From Incurvaria masculella (Eukaryota > Arthropoda > Insecta > Lepidoptera > Incurvariidae), in assembly GCA_946894095.1 (NCBI GenBank), contig OX335644.1:5995595-6059594 (forward strand): a stretch of 64,000 nt of DNA, in the 5' to 3' direction. The stretch's first letter is position 1. The number at the start of each line of letters is the position of its first letter. The position numbers and the translations under genes are program-made. Shown one piece after another: positions 40,501 to 55,500 of the stretch. A model generated the notes under the pieces. That model was not told the origin of the DNA, made no database searches, and was given only the letters and a program-made list of their open reading frames with translations.

Positions 40501-43500
40501 TAAGATTAAAAAATAATTAAAATTGAAGGGGGCTCCCATACAAAAAACGTGTTTTTTTTTTTACGATGGTACGGAACCCTTCGTGTGCGAGCCCGACTCG
40601 CACTTGGCCGGTTTTTCATTTCCGCTACGACCCTCTTGGATTCAATACGATAGTCCAACCCGCCCTCCCAATAGGTAGTTTAGGGGACCTACAGTCTAAC
40701 TCGCGTGACCCGCGTTCTCAGCGGATAAATAAGAATGAAATATGTGCATACCCCGGAACTCGATCCCGCGGTCTTCCAGCTATGGACTACCTGACAATTT
40801 ACTCGTAAACGAAAGGCTTACGTGATATGTTATAGACATTTTCACAGATTGATTTTTGTTCAAATCTAATATAGGTTTTTCTAAAAGATGCGAGGCGATG
40901 TGTCCGTGCCCACTGCTTTGGAACGGACCCAAACTAGTTGAAGTGTCAAAATTAGAGCCGCAACATATTTAGTTACGGGTCTTCGGTTACGGCACTGGTT
41001 ACAGTAAGCAAGTACGAAATTAAAGACAATAGCGACTGTTTGTAACAAAATGTTCACACGCTGCATATTGTTAATAGATGTTGCTGGTGTGTACATAGTA
41101 ACAAATGTAGTAAGTTAAGAATGTCTTATTACTGGTTTTATCTAGTTTCAACGCCTGGAAATAAAAATAAATACTAGGCACGTAACTACTAGAGTAGAAA
41201 CACGTTTGATTACTTGCCTTCCTTACCAAATTCAGTATTCTGGTTGATTTCATTAGACGTGAACTCTTCTCTTTGGACGCCTCGTAGCTCAGAGTTGTGG
41301 GGACTCGATTTCCATGCCAGATGCTATGGTTCAATTACCGGTCCGTCCATGCACTATTTGTTTTTAGTATTAGTTAAGATGCACTTCTTCATTAATGTGA
41401 GCTGTTGTATTCCCCTACTAGGTGGTAAAGTTAACCCCGCCCGTATTGATGCCATCGCATTGAATGAAAATATCATATATGTATAAGAATGAATGTTAGT
41501 TTAGTGAAATAACGGCATAAAATTCGTCTCAAGTTATAAAATTCCAGAAACATTGGCCGAGGTATGGTATAATAAGGCAAGAACTGGCATGAGGTGAACC
41601 CTTTTTTTCTCATCTTAAAACCCCATTCCGTTCGCGTTTACCACTTTTTACGGCGGACAGATGTTTACGTAAAAACCTTTTTGGTGTGGATACGAACATA
41701 TTTAAATAAATTACAGTTTGCCTGGGTTGCATCGAAGGTGCATCGGGTACCGGGCTTCAACTCCCGCGCGCTTGCTTTTTTCAGCAAAATGGCGAGAAAC
41801 CCATACAATCAAACTAGGCTGGAAGGTAGCCAGGCAATAGATGCATATGCAATCAATGTGTAAGATGCATCGATACATACCTAAGCATAGATGTAAAAGC
41901 CTCCACAAAGAGATTGTTTCGCGCGAACGTACAAGAATTCCGCGCGGAAAATCGAGCGGAAGTTTGGTAGATTTTCTTTCAAATGAAGAGTTAAAAGCAT
42001 TCTGCGCTAAGCGCTAAACTGCGGAATCGCGGAAATCCGACTCAAAGTTCGCGCCGGGCACAGATTACACAAGTCTCTTAGCCAGCAAGAAACAAGAGCT
42101 ATATTCGGTCAGCGTTTCTTGTCTGAGGGGAGCATTTGCGTACGTGACAATTTCGCAATGATGGTAGTCGAACGTGCTTGAAATCAGAAACCTTATGGTA
42201 CCTAAATGAAGAGGAATCAAATTCGCGATAACAAAATGCCAGGAACGCGCTGAGGTGGAAATATGAATCGGAGAAAGCATTCATAATTGATACATGTACG
42301 AATGCACGTACAATAACGTCTTGTCATGACTTATTCTGTGACTTTATGCTGAAAATATAAATCATTACCTAGTACTTTTCACTTCAAGTTCGATGTCCGT
42401 AAATCGATGTCAAAATAAGTGAATTCATCCCTTAATAATTTTAAAACAGAAGAACTAAAAATGCTATAACCAACTAACTAGGCACCTGCCTTTGTCAATA
42501 TACTATAATTATTCCGTGCTACAACCGGTAAGATCTTTAGACATGAACGTATTATTTGATGCTCAACTGGCATGTCAAATTCACAAAAAATATTAATAAT
42601 GATGAAATTTCTATTTTATTATTTTAATACTGACTAAGTAGGTAGTACGCGGCTCTTCCGTATTTTGGCCCGAGTGCACGAAAGGAGAAAAAATCAAAAT
42701 CAACGTCTACGCATGATTAAACACGTCACTTTGTATGGACTGAATGGAAGTGACGTATTTGAACATTGATTAACTCAGCCGTCTCTTCGTGCAATCCGGG
42801 CTTAGTCCCGTTGCTAACCCTTTAGTTAGTGTTATTTTATGCAACCTATAATTGAATCAGCAACCGTGTGTTTAATATTAATATTGTAAATTGTTTTCGG
42901 GACTCACGTGCTTACCTTTTTGTATAATATTGTTTAATGTGAATCCATAGCTATAGTTAAAGCCATGTAAGTGTAACTGTTATCAAATGATACTACAAGT
43001 ATCTACTCCCAGGTAAGGTTGGTCACCCAGGGAGGAAAATGACCACAACCTCAAAACCTCTAAGGTTGAGAGAGGCCTAAGCCCTGCAGTGGGTGGCACT
43101 AGAGCGATATAAGATAACTTTAGGTCAAAATAGTAATATGTATGCTAGAAAGGCTTAAATAAATAAATAAACAAATAATTGAATAGCTTACTTTCCAAAT
43201 CGCATAGTCCAAATAGCTCTCTTTACAGTAGAGGGAAAAAAACGGTTTAAATCATGAAGTGTATTGCTATCTCAAAATATTAGTTGTGAAAAAAAGTTCT
43301 AATATATTCTTAATTAATTCAATAATGGATAAATCGAGCTATATGCAAATACTTACCGCATTTAAATAAAATAAGCTGTTTTTAAAGTTAAATAAAATTT
43401 ATAAAACAGACGGACACGTCAGAAGTTTTGTAAGAGTATTCTAAGAGATCTCGTATTGGCCGTCTTTTTACGGTGTAACGACGCGAAAATGCGTGACCGT

Positions 43501-46500
43501 AAATAGAACTCCTTTTTTGCTCTGTCCATTGCAAAAATGAAGTCGTCATCAAGAATAATCAGAAAATTGCGTTCAAACGTCACGATATAGTGCATTTTAT
43601 TGATTGTAGGCGTGCATGCAGCCTTACCTTAGGTCGTAGCCACTAGGTAAATAATGAGGCATCTTATACCTCATTCTTTCTGAGGTATGCAGTTCGAAAG
43701 TACACTACGATAGCTGGATAGGTGCTTCATACCCCGTGCAAAACTTTACGTTTCCTTCCCCACTTAAGAGGGTCGTAGTCTATCAATTCCTATACGGGCG
43801 ATACTTGTTTACAAACTGTTTTACTAGGTTTACGAAATTTTGGATTAGAAAATATATAGTCACAATCTATGTTTTTTTTATATATTCTTTAAATATATGT
43901 TTTTTTACACTATTTTTTTACTGAAAAATATTAGGACATGCATGGTAATATTTTATGTAACTGGACATGGATGGCTCATACCACACCTACTGACATGATC
44001 TACCACTAGTTCCCATGCCAGGACCATCCTTGTTATTGCACGTACACATTCAACTGAATTGGAAAACGGATCATTTTCCATTGTCACTTGGAACATCGTT
44101 CATTTAATCTGAAGAAGAAAGTGTGAAAGAAGTAAGGAAGGACGCCTAGAGTTTTACGCGGAAACCGCCTTTTACGACATGCACGGGAAAAAATACGAAG
44201 GGACCCCTTGTTTTCTTTTTAAGCGCGGGAACCCGGAACCGTGTGGGTTCCGGGTTCAACGTAAACTTGAGAACGGATGCGTTCAGTTTAATATGGGGAA
44301 ATCGTTTTGAACCTTGACTTTACAAACGTGCCTAATGACGGATGCAAGAAGAACGACCATCGATCGGAACGCGTCTAGACTAGACTCTAGACGGCCGCCC
44401 CGCATCCCCGCATTCCCGCATCCCCTCATCTTGCGACAAAGTTCAAAGGAGCGGAGCAGCGGTGTCTTGCACAGGTGATCGTATTTCTCGTCTTATTTCC
44501 AACCTTCCGTTCTTTTCGTATACCTAAACTTATCCGGATAGCCAGCGTTGGACTTGTCAATAGGTCGTATCGGCCGCGGCCTAGGCCGTAGACGTATCGG
44601 CCGCGACTTAAGAGGCAGATGTTCACTTTGCTTTCACAAAGTCAAATGGCGTATACTTAAGAGGATAATAAGGTGATCGAGTTCCATACAATGGCTCGTG
44701 CCTGTTTACTCAGTCAAATGAAGACATCTTTTTTTGAAATTTTCCACATTAAATAAATCAACTGAGAGCTATGTCTGTACGTTCTGATTGTTTTTATATC
44801 TGTACTTATATCCATGATACACGCCTCCAAAAAAATTATCACTAAAAAGTCGCCACGCCCGTCCTTCCTTACTCGTTGGTATTATAGTTATCACTGAGCT
44901 ATCACTAAGTAACCACTACGACCATTGTATTTATCTCACGTCCGCGGTGGAACCTCAACAGCACAACGGCCTGTTTTGAGTTCCTACACGGCGACGATGG
45001 TGACTCAAGCAGCGAGGGGTCAGCGCGCCGATTGACAACATTCAACACTCGGTGACGCGGTGACCCCAAGTTTGGGCTGAGAAGTCGATTGAATCTCTTC
45101 CTGACATACCGCACCCAAATTATCTCCACACATATCGGATCAATTTGAATTAACGTCGGTGTTACCGAGTTAAATCGATAGTGTGTGTATAAAGTAGGTA
45201 TGTAGGTATACGATTCAGAAGTATAATAGATGAATAATACAATAGTAGCGCGAGACAATTACAAAAACTATCCCGCCCTATTGTCCATGGGGAGATATAG
45301 TATTACCTATAATTCAATATATCGTCCGTGTAGTGACGTCGAAAAGTCGATGTTTCGAAAGCATTATATTCCAATATAAGTTAATTTCAAGAAAAATGTC
45401 ACGACCACTTACGTACATATTTACGTAAATTTGCTCAAAAATAGTAATATTTTTGCGTGAAGTTACTGGTTTAACAATTAACTACTAAAATAAAACTACT
45501 TTTGTATCGATATCGAGACGCTACGATACAACTACCCACAACACTCGGACTGAGACCCCACCACCGTGCGTCGCGAACAAAGAGTCGATTGGTCGGTTCG
45601 CATTCGTTTCACCGCGCCAGCTCCAGCCAGTTCAGTCGGTTCAGTGCGTCACAGACGAGCCGTCGCGACAGTTGCGTCGCACCGATGTCGCCGCGCGTAA
45701 ACTAGCAGGAAGTTCGGAATAATGAAATTACTAGTATTTTGCGTCGCGCTCGGCGCCCTGCAGGTGTGCCGCGGCGCGGAACTCTCGCCGGTCGACACTC
45801 TTCGGCTGCACCTGCTCAAGCTGGAGCGGACGCTGTGGGGGAGCGTCGAAGACGAAAGGTGGAACGAGGTCACGAGCCAGGGCTCGGACGTGGAGCTCAC
45901 GCGAGCGTTCCAGGTGTTCAACGGCGAGGTGCAGGCGGCGAGCCCGAGCCGCCCGACCGTAAGCGGCCTGGACGGCTCGTGGATGTGGGCGAAGGTCGCG
46001 CAGGAGTCGGCGGGCGTGAACAACCTGTACCAGGCGTTCGTGAGGTTCGTCGGCGAGCAGGCGCGGCCGGGCAGCGTGCCCGCGCCCGTGCAGCAGTGGC
46101 TCGACCTCGCCGAGAACGTGCTCATGGACCCGACTCACTCGGTCGTCAAAGCGACCAACCGCATCAGCGACCTGCTCATCCACGGGAACCTCTTCAGGAG
46201 CGTGCTGCAGGTAGCACGATACCCACCTATCTACTCTTCGCTTGAAACCGCATCGACCACTCAACGTCGAACCACTGTTGGGTAACAAGTTGGGAACAAA
46301 TCGTCATTTTTTCGTCGGACATTAACGCGGGCGGAGCCGCGGGAATCTACTCGTTGTTTTTAAATTCATGAAACATAAAAACTTGTCAAAGCTGCAATGC
46401 AAATAAAAAATCCAGTTCATTATAACGAATGTCCTGGCATGGCACCTAGTGCCCATGTGATGTGTTGGACTAATTTCATGACAGGGGTGTGGTATTAGCC

Positions 46501-49500
46501 ATCCATGTCCAGCTACATAACGAAAAAGAAAAATAATATCTGAATTCATGAGCCTTCATATAAGTAACATACCTAATTAATTTAAAAATCAAATTTTAAA
46601 TCATATGACATGTAAACGAATCGCCCTGTTCCACGACAATTCAAATCATGATCAATAGTAATTAAACATTATCAACAATTTAATATTAACTGGGGTGTCA
46701 CGGTTCCCACATTAGCAATAATTGGGGCCACGGCGAGAATACAGGGGAGAAGGGGAGAGTAACGAGCGATGTCTGTGCTTGCAGGACACGAACCCGGATC
46801 TGTGCAATTTACAGCAGTCACCCCACCAGCTGCTCTACAACATGTACAATACCATCTCCCTCACCGAGATCAAGGGATACGCCATGATGCAGTTCTCGTG
46901 GATGCTGCTCAGAATCTATGGCAAAGGTACTCGTGGACCTAGATTTTTGAAGTAATACTCCATTAAACGTCTTTGGGAAAATAGATAAAAGCAGTGATCA
47001 GAGTGTATTTTTGAAATTTAGAAATTGCACACGCCCATGTAACCCCTAATTTATTTGAAAATTCGAATACGCGGCGCAACCGTCTATTGGTCGCTTAACT
47101 CAGTTAACATTTCAATGAAAGAAAAAATCTGTTATTATTCACAGCAAAGACCTTTCTTTTACTTTGATCTTAGTTCATGCTTGATTTCAAATTAAAAAAT
47201 TACTTTAAAATGGAAGTGAAACCTCATTGTTAGAGAGAGGTGTTATGTTTCTGAAACTGATATATTGAAAACAAGTCCATTAAGTTTACACTTTGACACT
47301 CTTGGAGCTGGCAACATGCCATTTGGAGTTCGTATGACTGCATAAGACAATTATAATCTGTTTATTTTCTGTCAAGTTCATATAGCCAAACGATTAAAAT
47401 AAAGGAAATTGTGTCCTGGAATGGCACCTACCATACCAATACCTACCATATTTATACTAAATATACCCATGAGATGGGATGTAAGCTATCCATGCCGTAA
47501 AATAAAAAAACACTGAAATGGAAATTCAGAGAAAATGTGGTCACTAAACTTTCGATACTTAGCCATAAAAATATATATAATATAATATAAAAATATATTA
47601 ACTTATTCACGTTTTATCCTACTCCAAACAGAAAAGTCCTCAGAAGGGTATTATTAGGTGCTCTTCGCGTTTGACTTCCCTTTGTCAAGTTGCTCGGAAC
47701 AAAGAAAAAGTGCTGACATTTACAATTGGTATTCATTCACAATGAGTGGTGGCAGCGATAAACTGTTGGCACCTGCGCAGGCAACTTCACGCAGGAGGCC
47801 AACCTGATGAGGCAGCGTTACGAGGAGCGGACAGCGCTCACGGTCGCCTCCATCAAGAGCGCCATGCTGGGTGCCAGCAGGGAGATGTACCGTTGCGATC
47901 CGCCACAACACGAAGAGGGTAATCGCTTTCTTATTCCTTGGACGTTAGCGCTAAAACCAAGAAGCTAATTTTCAACACCGCACATGTAAAAAAATTTAAG
48001 TTAACTTCATAATATGCAGAATAGATGATTATTGATTCTAATCCAACTACATTTAAATTAACTTTCTCATGAGAACTTATCAACCTTAATGTCATGTCGA
48101 TTTCAATGACATGATAGTATTCTTCTTTTATTTTATAGTCTATGAATGCCACCCATATTAAGCCCCTGAGTGGATAGTTCTACAGTTCACATATTATTGT
48201 ATCTGGCACAGACAACTGAATGAAATGTAAATAATATGTGTAGTTTTTGAGTCAGCATAAGATATCAAGAGAGGCAAAAAAATTGCACGGCACTAAAGAT
48301 TTTTTTTATAACCATTATAATAGTTATTTGTAGTAGAATAAAAGCGATAACTGCTATTTACCAATCATTAAGAAATCAACTCTTGGACTCCTAACCTTGG
48401 ACTGATCTCAATATGGTTATAAAACCAGTGTGATAGCCTCGGTGTCTGCAGAATAATAACATTATGTATAATCGCCCTGCAGATCTTGTATTGCAAACGA
48501 GAGAACGCACACAGATTCGCTCAGTACTGAATTAGACACATCAGATAGTAAAAAATGTAACCGAAATTATTTCTTTTCTATTCATTTCAGTCATTTACTC
48601 AACTACTAATTGCGTCATTAAGCAATGACACAATTAAAATATTGTTGATGGTAATGTCAAATTAAATGATCCATTATGTAAGCTTGTTAATTTGCCCACA
48701 ATGTGGTCATCAACGATGGAATAAATGGAATGACCAGCATTGAAACTGTATCACTTTGTCACAATGCAAAACAGAACAAATGTTGGCTCAAGGAACATCC
48801 TGGTTATTGACACGTCACTCTAATTTCAGTCAACTTGTCAAAGGTCGTCAAAACATCTCTGATACAGTTGTTGCGATCTCGAAGAGCAACCACTCGCAAT
48901 CGGTCGCCACGGATGAATATTTGAACTGTTTGCAGGCGAGACATACGAGCAGCTCACTCGGCTCCTGCAGGGCTACGTGGAGAATGAGGTCGACATGAAC
49001 CCCGACGGGACGTGCAAGGAGAACTGCGCATTCTACACGCTCACGCAGAACTACGGCTGCTTCAAGGATCAGTATTGCGCGCGCCAGCCCACCTGCACCG
49101 GCCGCATCATTAACTGTCAATACGTCGACTCCGACATGTGGATATGCCCCGCTGTGAGTACCATGGGCCCTTTCCAACTTAATACATGCGATAGAGAGGT
49201 AGTAGTAGCTACTAAATTTATATCTCTGTCCAATGTTCCGAGAGAAATGCCTTTGCAAAATAGTCAAAAAAGCAAGTTCCGCCAACATTGGTAATGAATG
49301 GGATAAAGGCACTTCAGCGATGCAGAATAAAAGTTTACATATTTGTGTACGGTCCAGTTGCGAATGATGTGTTCTGAACAATGAAGGAAAAAAAATGAAC
49401 CATTTTGATCACTTGTGTCTGTGACATGTCTGTCTGTGTCTGCTAAAATCGAGTTTGCAGTAGTTGCTACTCAATTGTCAATTTCTCGCATTTTTTTTCA

Positions 49501-52500
49501 GAAACCGAGCTCCTCCCGGCGATATGAGTGGATCGAGTATGAAAATGGAAGGACCCTAGGTCGGCCCGGCAGCTGCTTGCGTGGAACTTCCAAGGTAACA
49601 AGAACGCCACATTTTATCAATTTATTCCAATTCCTCAGTCCACTCTGCTAACAATTTAAAAACCATCAAAACACATACAATGACTCAGTGGAATTATCAC
49701 TCATTGCAGACAATTAAGAGTGTTGGCATTATTATTGTATGATGGGGCACACACAAAGCTTCAGCATTTTTCTTTAAGATCAACATAATGTTTCTAAGCA
49801 AATTTCTTCCAGTGTATCAATCACGATGACCTCCAAACCTCGATACAGTAAACATTAAAGTATACCAGTTTCAGCAAGATAAAAGAAACACTAACACACC
49901 CAATGAAGTGTTCCTATTTCCTAGTATTCCGGGCATTGAAAAAATACAATGAAACACTAGACTCTTGTCAGCATTAGTCAACATAATAATACCTATGAAC
50001 CGAGTGAGTCTGAACAATAACATCTATTTTAGACATCTGACCAAATGGATAATGATGCGCAATTTCTGCTACGAGACAACAATACATAGTCTGAATATGT
50101 AACAACATTTTTTAGGCAGACATTCGGATGTAAAGCTCAAAGCTTTCCTTTATGTGTCGAGCCAGATCTGCCCAGGTCTCTGATCTCAGCACCTATCCTG
50201 AAAAGGATATACCATGTTCGAAGGTTGGTGTTACCAGTGCGGCTAGCGAAAGAACACCCTAAGATTGAGGCTAATGAATTTATTAAGAGAGGTTGAGTGT
50301 GATTGAGCGGTGCGGTCCAGGTGGACTCGTGGTGGCGCTGGCTCTTCTGGCACTGTTCCTATTGCATGTGCCTATGCGACGCGCCCGGACGCAACTCGGA
50401 CAGATTCTTCAGCTTGCGCGAGTCTGTGTCCGCGGTCAAGGCCAACAAGTTAGTATCCCTGCAGGAACCATCCGCCCTTCCGACATCCGGGAGGGAAAGC
50501 TGACGTAAACCAACATGTATCTTGGAAGTCAGTTGGTTCATCTAGATATGGCATGGTTTGGCATAACAAAGCTAATAGTTTGGGTGTAGCACAGTCAAGT
50601 GCTGCCCCTAGCTGCATATGAATGTTTCGAGACATGTTTGAACGCAATTGATTGATTTAGGTGGACTCCTGGTGGCGATGGAACCTCTACCATTGCTCTT
50701 ACTGTTTTTGCTTGTGCGAGGAAAGTCGCGACGTGAGCGATCGCTTCTTCAGTATGCGCGAAGTGTTGGCCGACAGTGCCAAAAACAAGTCAGTATTTTT
50801 GAGAGAGTTCTCCGCATATCCTTGACTAATTTCATGGTGGAGGCCTCATCGAACGTAAACCTGTAGACAATTAGTTTGTATGTTTCTGTGTTGCTTGTGA
50901 GAATTAGCATGAAAGCACCATTGCATGATATTTATTTTTTTATTTCTCTAAATGCATGCCGCATGTTTCAAGATGAAATAAGAAGTTTATCGTTCTGCAT
51001 AAAAAAATAATCCGTAAAATGTTTCTAATTACCTCTGCTTACAATCTGTGCTAACATCTGACATCCTAATTGTAAGAATTAAGTTTTTTTTTCTATTCAG
51101 TATGTCACATTTGAATACGCTCCGTTAATAAATGCTTAAAAAAAGATGTTCCCTTACAACTGATTACTCGGCCCACCCCGCGACTATTCACAGATTAGCC
51201 CCTCTCAATCATTTAAAAAAGAATTATGTTAGATTATTGCATGTAGCTTTGAAGTTATAGTTGGCTTTTGCTTCCAATATACTACTGTGTATACAATTCA
51301 GCAATAATGCAATCTAACCGGGCCGTCGAACCGCGCAGGGTGGTGACGGGTCTGCGCTTCGTGAAAGTTAACCGCGTCGTGCACGTGCAAATAAACGAGG
51401 GCGTGCTGCGGCCGCGCGCCGCCATCGACCCGACTAGCACGCGCTGGCAGCCCGTCGAGCGCATCGACGTCGCCGACCCGAACATGAGCGACGGCGTCGA
51501 CTACCACACGCTCAGCTACGAGCGGCGCGCCATCGACCTGGACGAGCTGGAGGGGCCCGACGGGCACGTGCTCACCGGCGTCAGGTGACTTTTTGCGCTT
51601 TTGCGTTTTACGTTAGGACCGTAGCCGCTGGAGCCCACTCCGACTTGACTTTATTGTTTATAGGGTTCCGTACCCACCGCTATCCTTCTGTACGTCTGTC
51701 CGTCCGGCACCGGACTATCTCTCATGAACTGTAATAAGTACAGTGGAAATTTTCACAGAATGCCGCTATAACAAATAGTAAAAATTAAAAAAATACTAAA
51801 ATTAAAGGGGACCCCCATACAAAAACGTTTTTTTGTGTTTATGTTGTACAATGGTACGGAACCCTTCATGTGTGAGTCCGACTCGCACCTGGCCGGTTTT
51901 TAATATTGCGATGTGGTATCCTATCGTTTAGCATTTTTCCACCCCTAAAATGGTTAAGTAACTTTATTTGTTAGTAATGCAAAAGTATATAAATGAATAA
52001 TGATCCAACAATGTCAAAATAAATAAAGTTGTTCCACCTGAGGGGTTTACTACGGTACAAGATGAAAAGTGAGAAGATTCTGAGAATGAAATGAAACTTC
52101 AGCTATTTTATGTTATCGTTCAATGTTTTCGTTAAGACAAACTGGATTTTGTACGAGCTAATATGACGGTAGTGCCTTGGTAACATTAGAATAAAGCACT
52201 ACTCCGCTCATAGTTGTTCAAAGATGAGTGTGACTCGCGCAGGTTCCGCATGATCGGCGCGCACCTGCACTTCGAGATCCGCACCACACCGTTCAATTAC
52301 ACGACGGGCCAACTGTTCGTGGAGAAGAGCGAGTGGACCAGCAACGACAACACCGACGGCACAGACACTCCCAGGTCAGCATTTCACCTCGTATTTTTTC
52401 GGTGCCAAGACAAGGTTTAGTCAATACTTTAGAATTGTTATTTTTGTGACTAGCGTCATCTGTGATAGCCTTGGTCTTTATCACTAAAAAGAAAGGAATA

Positions 52501-55500
52501 ATATCGCGTCTCTGCTATAGGGTCAAAACTATACTTGCATGCTATATACGACTGACTATATTTGCATGTGCCATGTACGTTGATAGTTTTTGAAAATCTT
52601 TCCTTTTTATCTATGGTCTTCATCGTTATTTTTATTCATTGCTTTGATTGATCAATTGATTGAAAAATCTTAGTAAGAGTCTATTTACAACAGAAAGTAC
52701 AGTGCAATAACAACATGATACGTGGGGCGCAAAGGCGGGCTTATCCCTTGAAGAAATTTCGTCCAACTGACCTTTGCTCATGCCTATGGTTAGGATATCA
52801 GGGATTTTTTCCTTTTTGTCGGGATGTCAGGAAAAGAGTAGAACTTTTCAACATTAATTTAGACTGTAATTTTCATTTCAGTAAATAAAAGAAGAAAAGA
52901 AAAAATATTTTCAAAATTAATATCCCGTCACATTAGGAACTACTGAGCATTATATGTAAATTAGAAAACAATCAAAACCAGATTCCACGAGCCTCGAGCA
53001 ACAGCTAGTAATTCTACATCTTAGAACTGCCCAAACCAAATAGAAATCGCCCTAACACAAACGCCACTCCCGATTCCAGGAGCAAGCTACACCTGCACAA
53101 GCCGGACGTGCCGACGCGCTCGACGACGCCGTCGCGCCTCGACTCCAAGCACGACCAGTACCTCGAGTTCACGCACACGGATCTCGACGCGGACGCCGCG
53201 CAGACGACCGTGCCCTTCCTCGACGCGCAGCCCGTCGAGCCGAGCACGCCCGTGCCGCTCACCGGCGCCGGCGTCGCGCACAAGGGCCAGCGCGGCTCCG
53301 GCGGTTTCCTCGCGCTCAAGATCACCACGTACAACTACGCGAAGCACATGCACGCAAAGATGCCCGAGAACGAGTACATCATGGAGAGGGACGTCGACTT
53401 CGTGTCGGACGTGGTGTAGCGATTGACGGATGTACGTATGTTTAGTTTATTTAGGCTGCAGTGCTGGCTCTATAACGAACTGACGCAAAATTGTGCACGG
53501 CGACTGTTTACGTAAAGATAAAAGAGCTTGTACTGTATTAGACTAGTACATTTAGGTAAGAAACAATGTGATTTTGTACCATTGCGGATTGTGAGACTAG
53601 GTACAGATAAGTATGGAAGTTCATTGTAAGATTGTTTTGTATAAGAATAAAATTTCGGATAAATTTAGTTTTAGTTTAGTAGTGCCAAATATTGTTTTAT
53701 TTTAGTTCCTTTAGACAACTATTCAATAAAGTAACGAATGAATTCTGATTCAATTCCATTAAAGAGGAATCATTCGATCAAGGTCTCCGAAAGTTTGCAA
53801 GAATAGCGCACTTGGGCAAATAAGATCAAGTCTGTGAATGGACGTTTGTCCTCAGACATAGCCAACACCCCTTCCCTCCCAGATTTTTCCTTCACCCATA
53901 TACATTCTATGGTAATATGGGGTCCTCTACTACAATTCCAAGATGGATTACAAATGTGCCGTGGTTTTCTTCACCATGTTGGTTTGGTTCACCATGACTT
54001 GAAATACCAATATTGGTATCTGGCCTGAAAACTAATGGATGCATCCACCCCCACCACTCTAAGAAGAATTAAAAGAAAAGCTCACCAAAACAAATGGACC
54101 TGAATATAAAAATGAAATTATTTTCCATCCAGTACTATTTAGCCGTGCTCATAAAGGAGCGGCTCGTAGCCTAGTGGTAGCTTAGCATACCAGAGATTCA
54201 AATCCTCGCATGCACCACTTTCTTTCTCATTCTGAGCTTGATAAGTGCATTTCGTCACGAATATGAGCTGCTCCATGGAACCCATGTAAAACTGTAGGTC
54301 CCCTTCCCCTACTAGGTGGTAGGGTTTAAGCCCGCCCTGGTTGGTACCATCGCATTAGATGGTAACAGCGGCAATGAAAAATTGACCGTGTTTCCCATCC
54401 AGTCCAATGAAGCCTTGTTCATTAAGGTGGCCCAACCCGCTCATCTCCCCATACAAAAGGGGAAAGAAGATCACGCCCATATTTCTTGTAAGAGATCCAA
54501 AATTTTGCTCAAAATACCTTTATTTGATCGAACTAGATGTCTGATGACCGTTGGCATTGTAAAATTGCGTTTGGTTTCTAAGTTATAAGGTCCGAAAGTT
54601 CGAATTTTTCGCGCGTTTTATACGATAACTTTGGAGGTGGATTACGCAATGATAAAGTAAGAACATCGTAAAAAGATTAGTCATCAGACATAGCTTATTT
54701 AATCAAGATTTATGATCTATTTGGTTTTTGTTAGATTTTTGACTACAGCGGTCGTGGTTTACTTTTAGCTATAAGTCGTTTTGAAATTGAAATTTTCGTA
54801 AATCTTACCAAATCATACACTATGCACATTGTCTTTTTTGTAGACATGTTGCATCTTCCTCATCACGGAGCCTGTTTTATTCTTTGAAACAGAGAAGGTC
54901 CCAGAGCGCAACAGCAGGGTTTTGTACCGTGCCCGCGAATGAGTTAGGCCCGCCGGGTTGGGCCGCCTTAAGGGAAGGTCCTGGCATGGCACCTAATTCC
55001 TTAGGGAATAAGGTGTATTGGGCTAATATTATAACGGTAGTTGTGTGGTATTAGCCATCCACGTCAGGTTGCATAAAAAAAACGTACAAACCATTATAGA
55101 GGAAATAGTAAGCACAGATGAATTAATATTCCCAAGGACAGAAGATGCACCCTGTGTAGACATTTCGGTGCATAGCAACCCTCGTACTATGCAATAAAAT
55201 GCAATTTATATAAAATGGGATGTATATCCAAGTGAAAGCCGTTCACACTGCGCATGCAGGGGAGTATGTATCGTACTCGCAATCGCTTTTATTGCTCTAA
55301 CCGTGGCAGAATCCCTTTGCACTTTCTTACTCGGTACGGTTCAATTCATTTAATAAATATTCCGATCATCAATACTTTCATGTAATCTTATATGTATGAA
55401 ACACTTGATTTTTAATACTGACTAGTGTTAAGATCGATATCTTTCAATCTACTTAGAATTGGGACAATTCGTAAGACTTATTCCTTTCGAAAGAGAAAAC

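Noticed and set aside
45731..46288. 185-codon minus-strand and 168-codon plus-strand frames
   Set aside because: Shadows of the form B first exon (45722-46210), which has a signal peptide and a phase-matched donor.
50303..50508. Hydrophobic 71-codon frame ([15 protein letters not shown]) suggesting a membrane protein
   Set aside because: Out-of-frame reading of the mutually exclusive exon 'a'; the correct frame gives the conserved WWRW/HCSYC motif.
51268..51338. Upstream extension of the exon at 51339
   Set aside because: The open frame extends left, but the AG at 51299-51300 is out of phase with both upstream exons. The acceptor at 51337-51338 restores the family sequence.
54165..54215. 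tRNA gene
   Set aside because: A- and B-box-like motifs are present, but no cloverleaf can be folded and the sequence continues into the SINE body.
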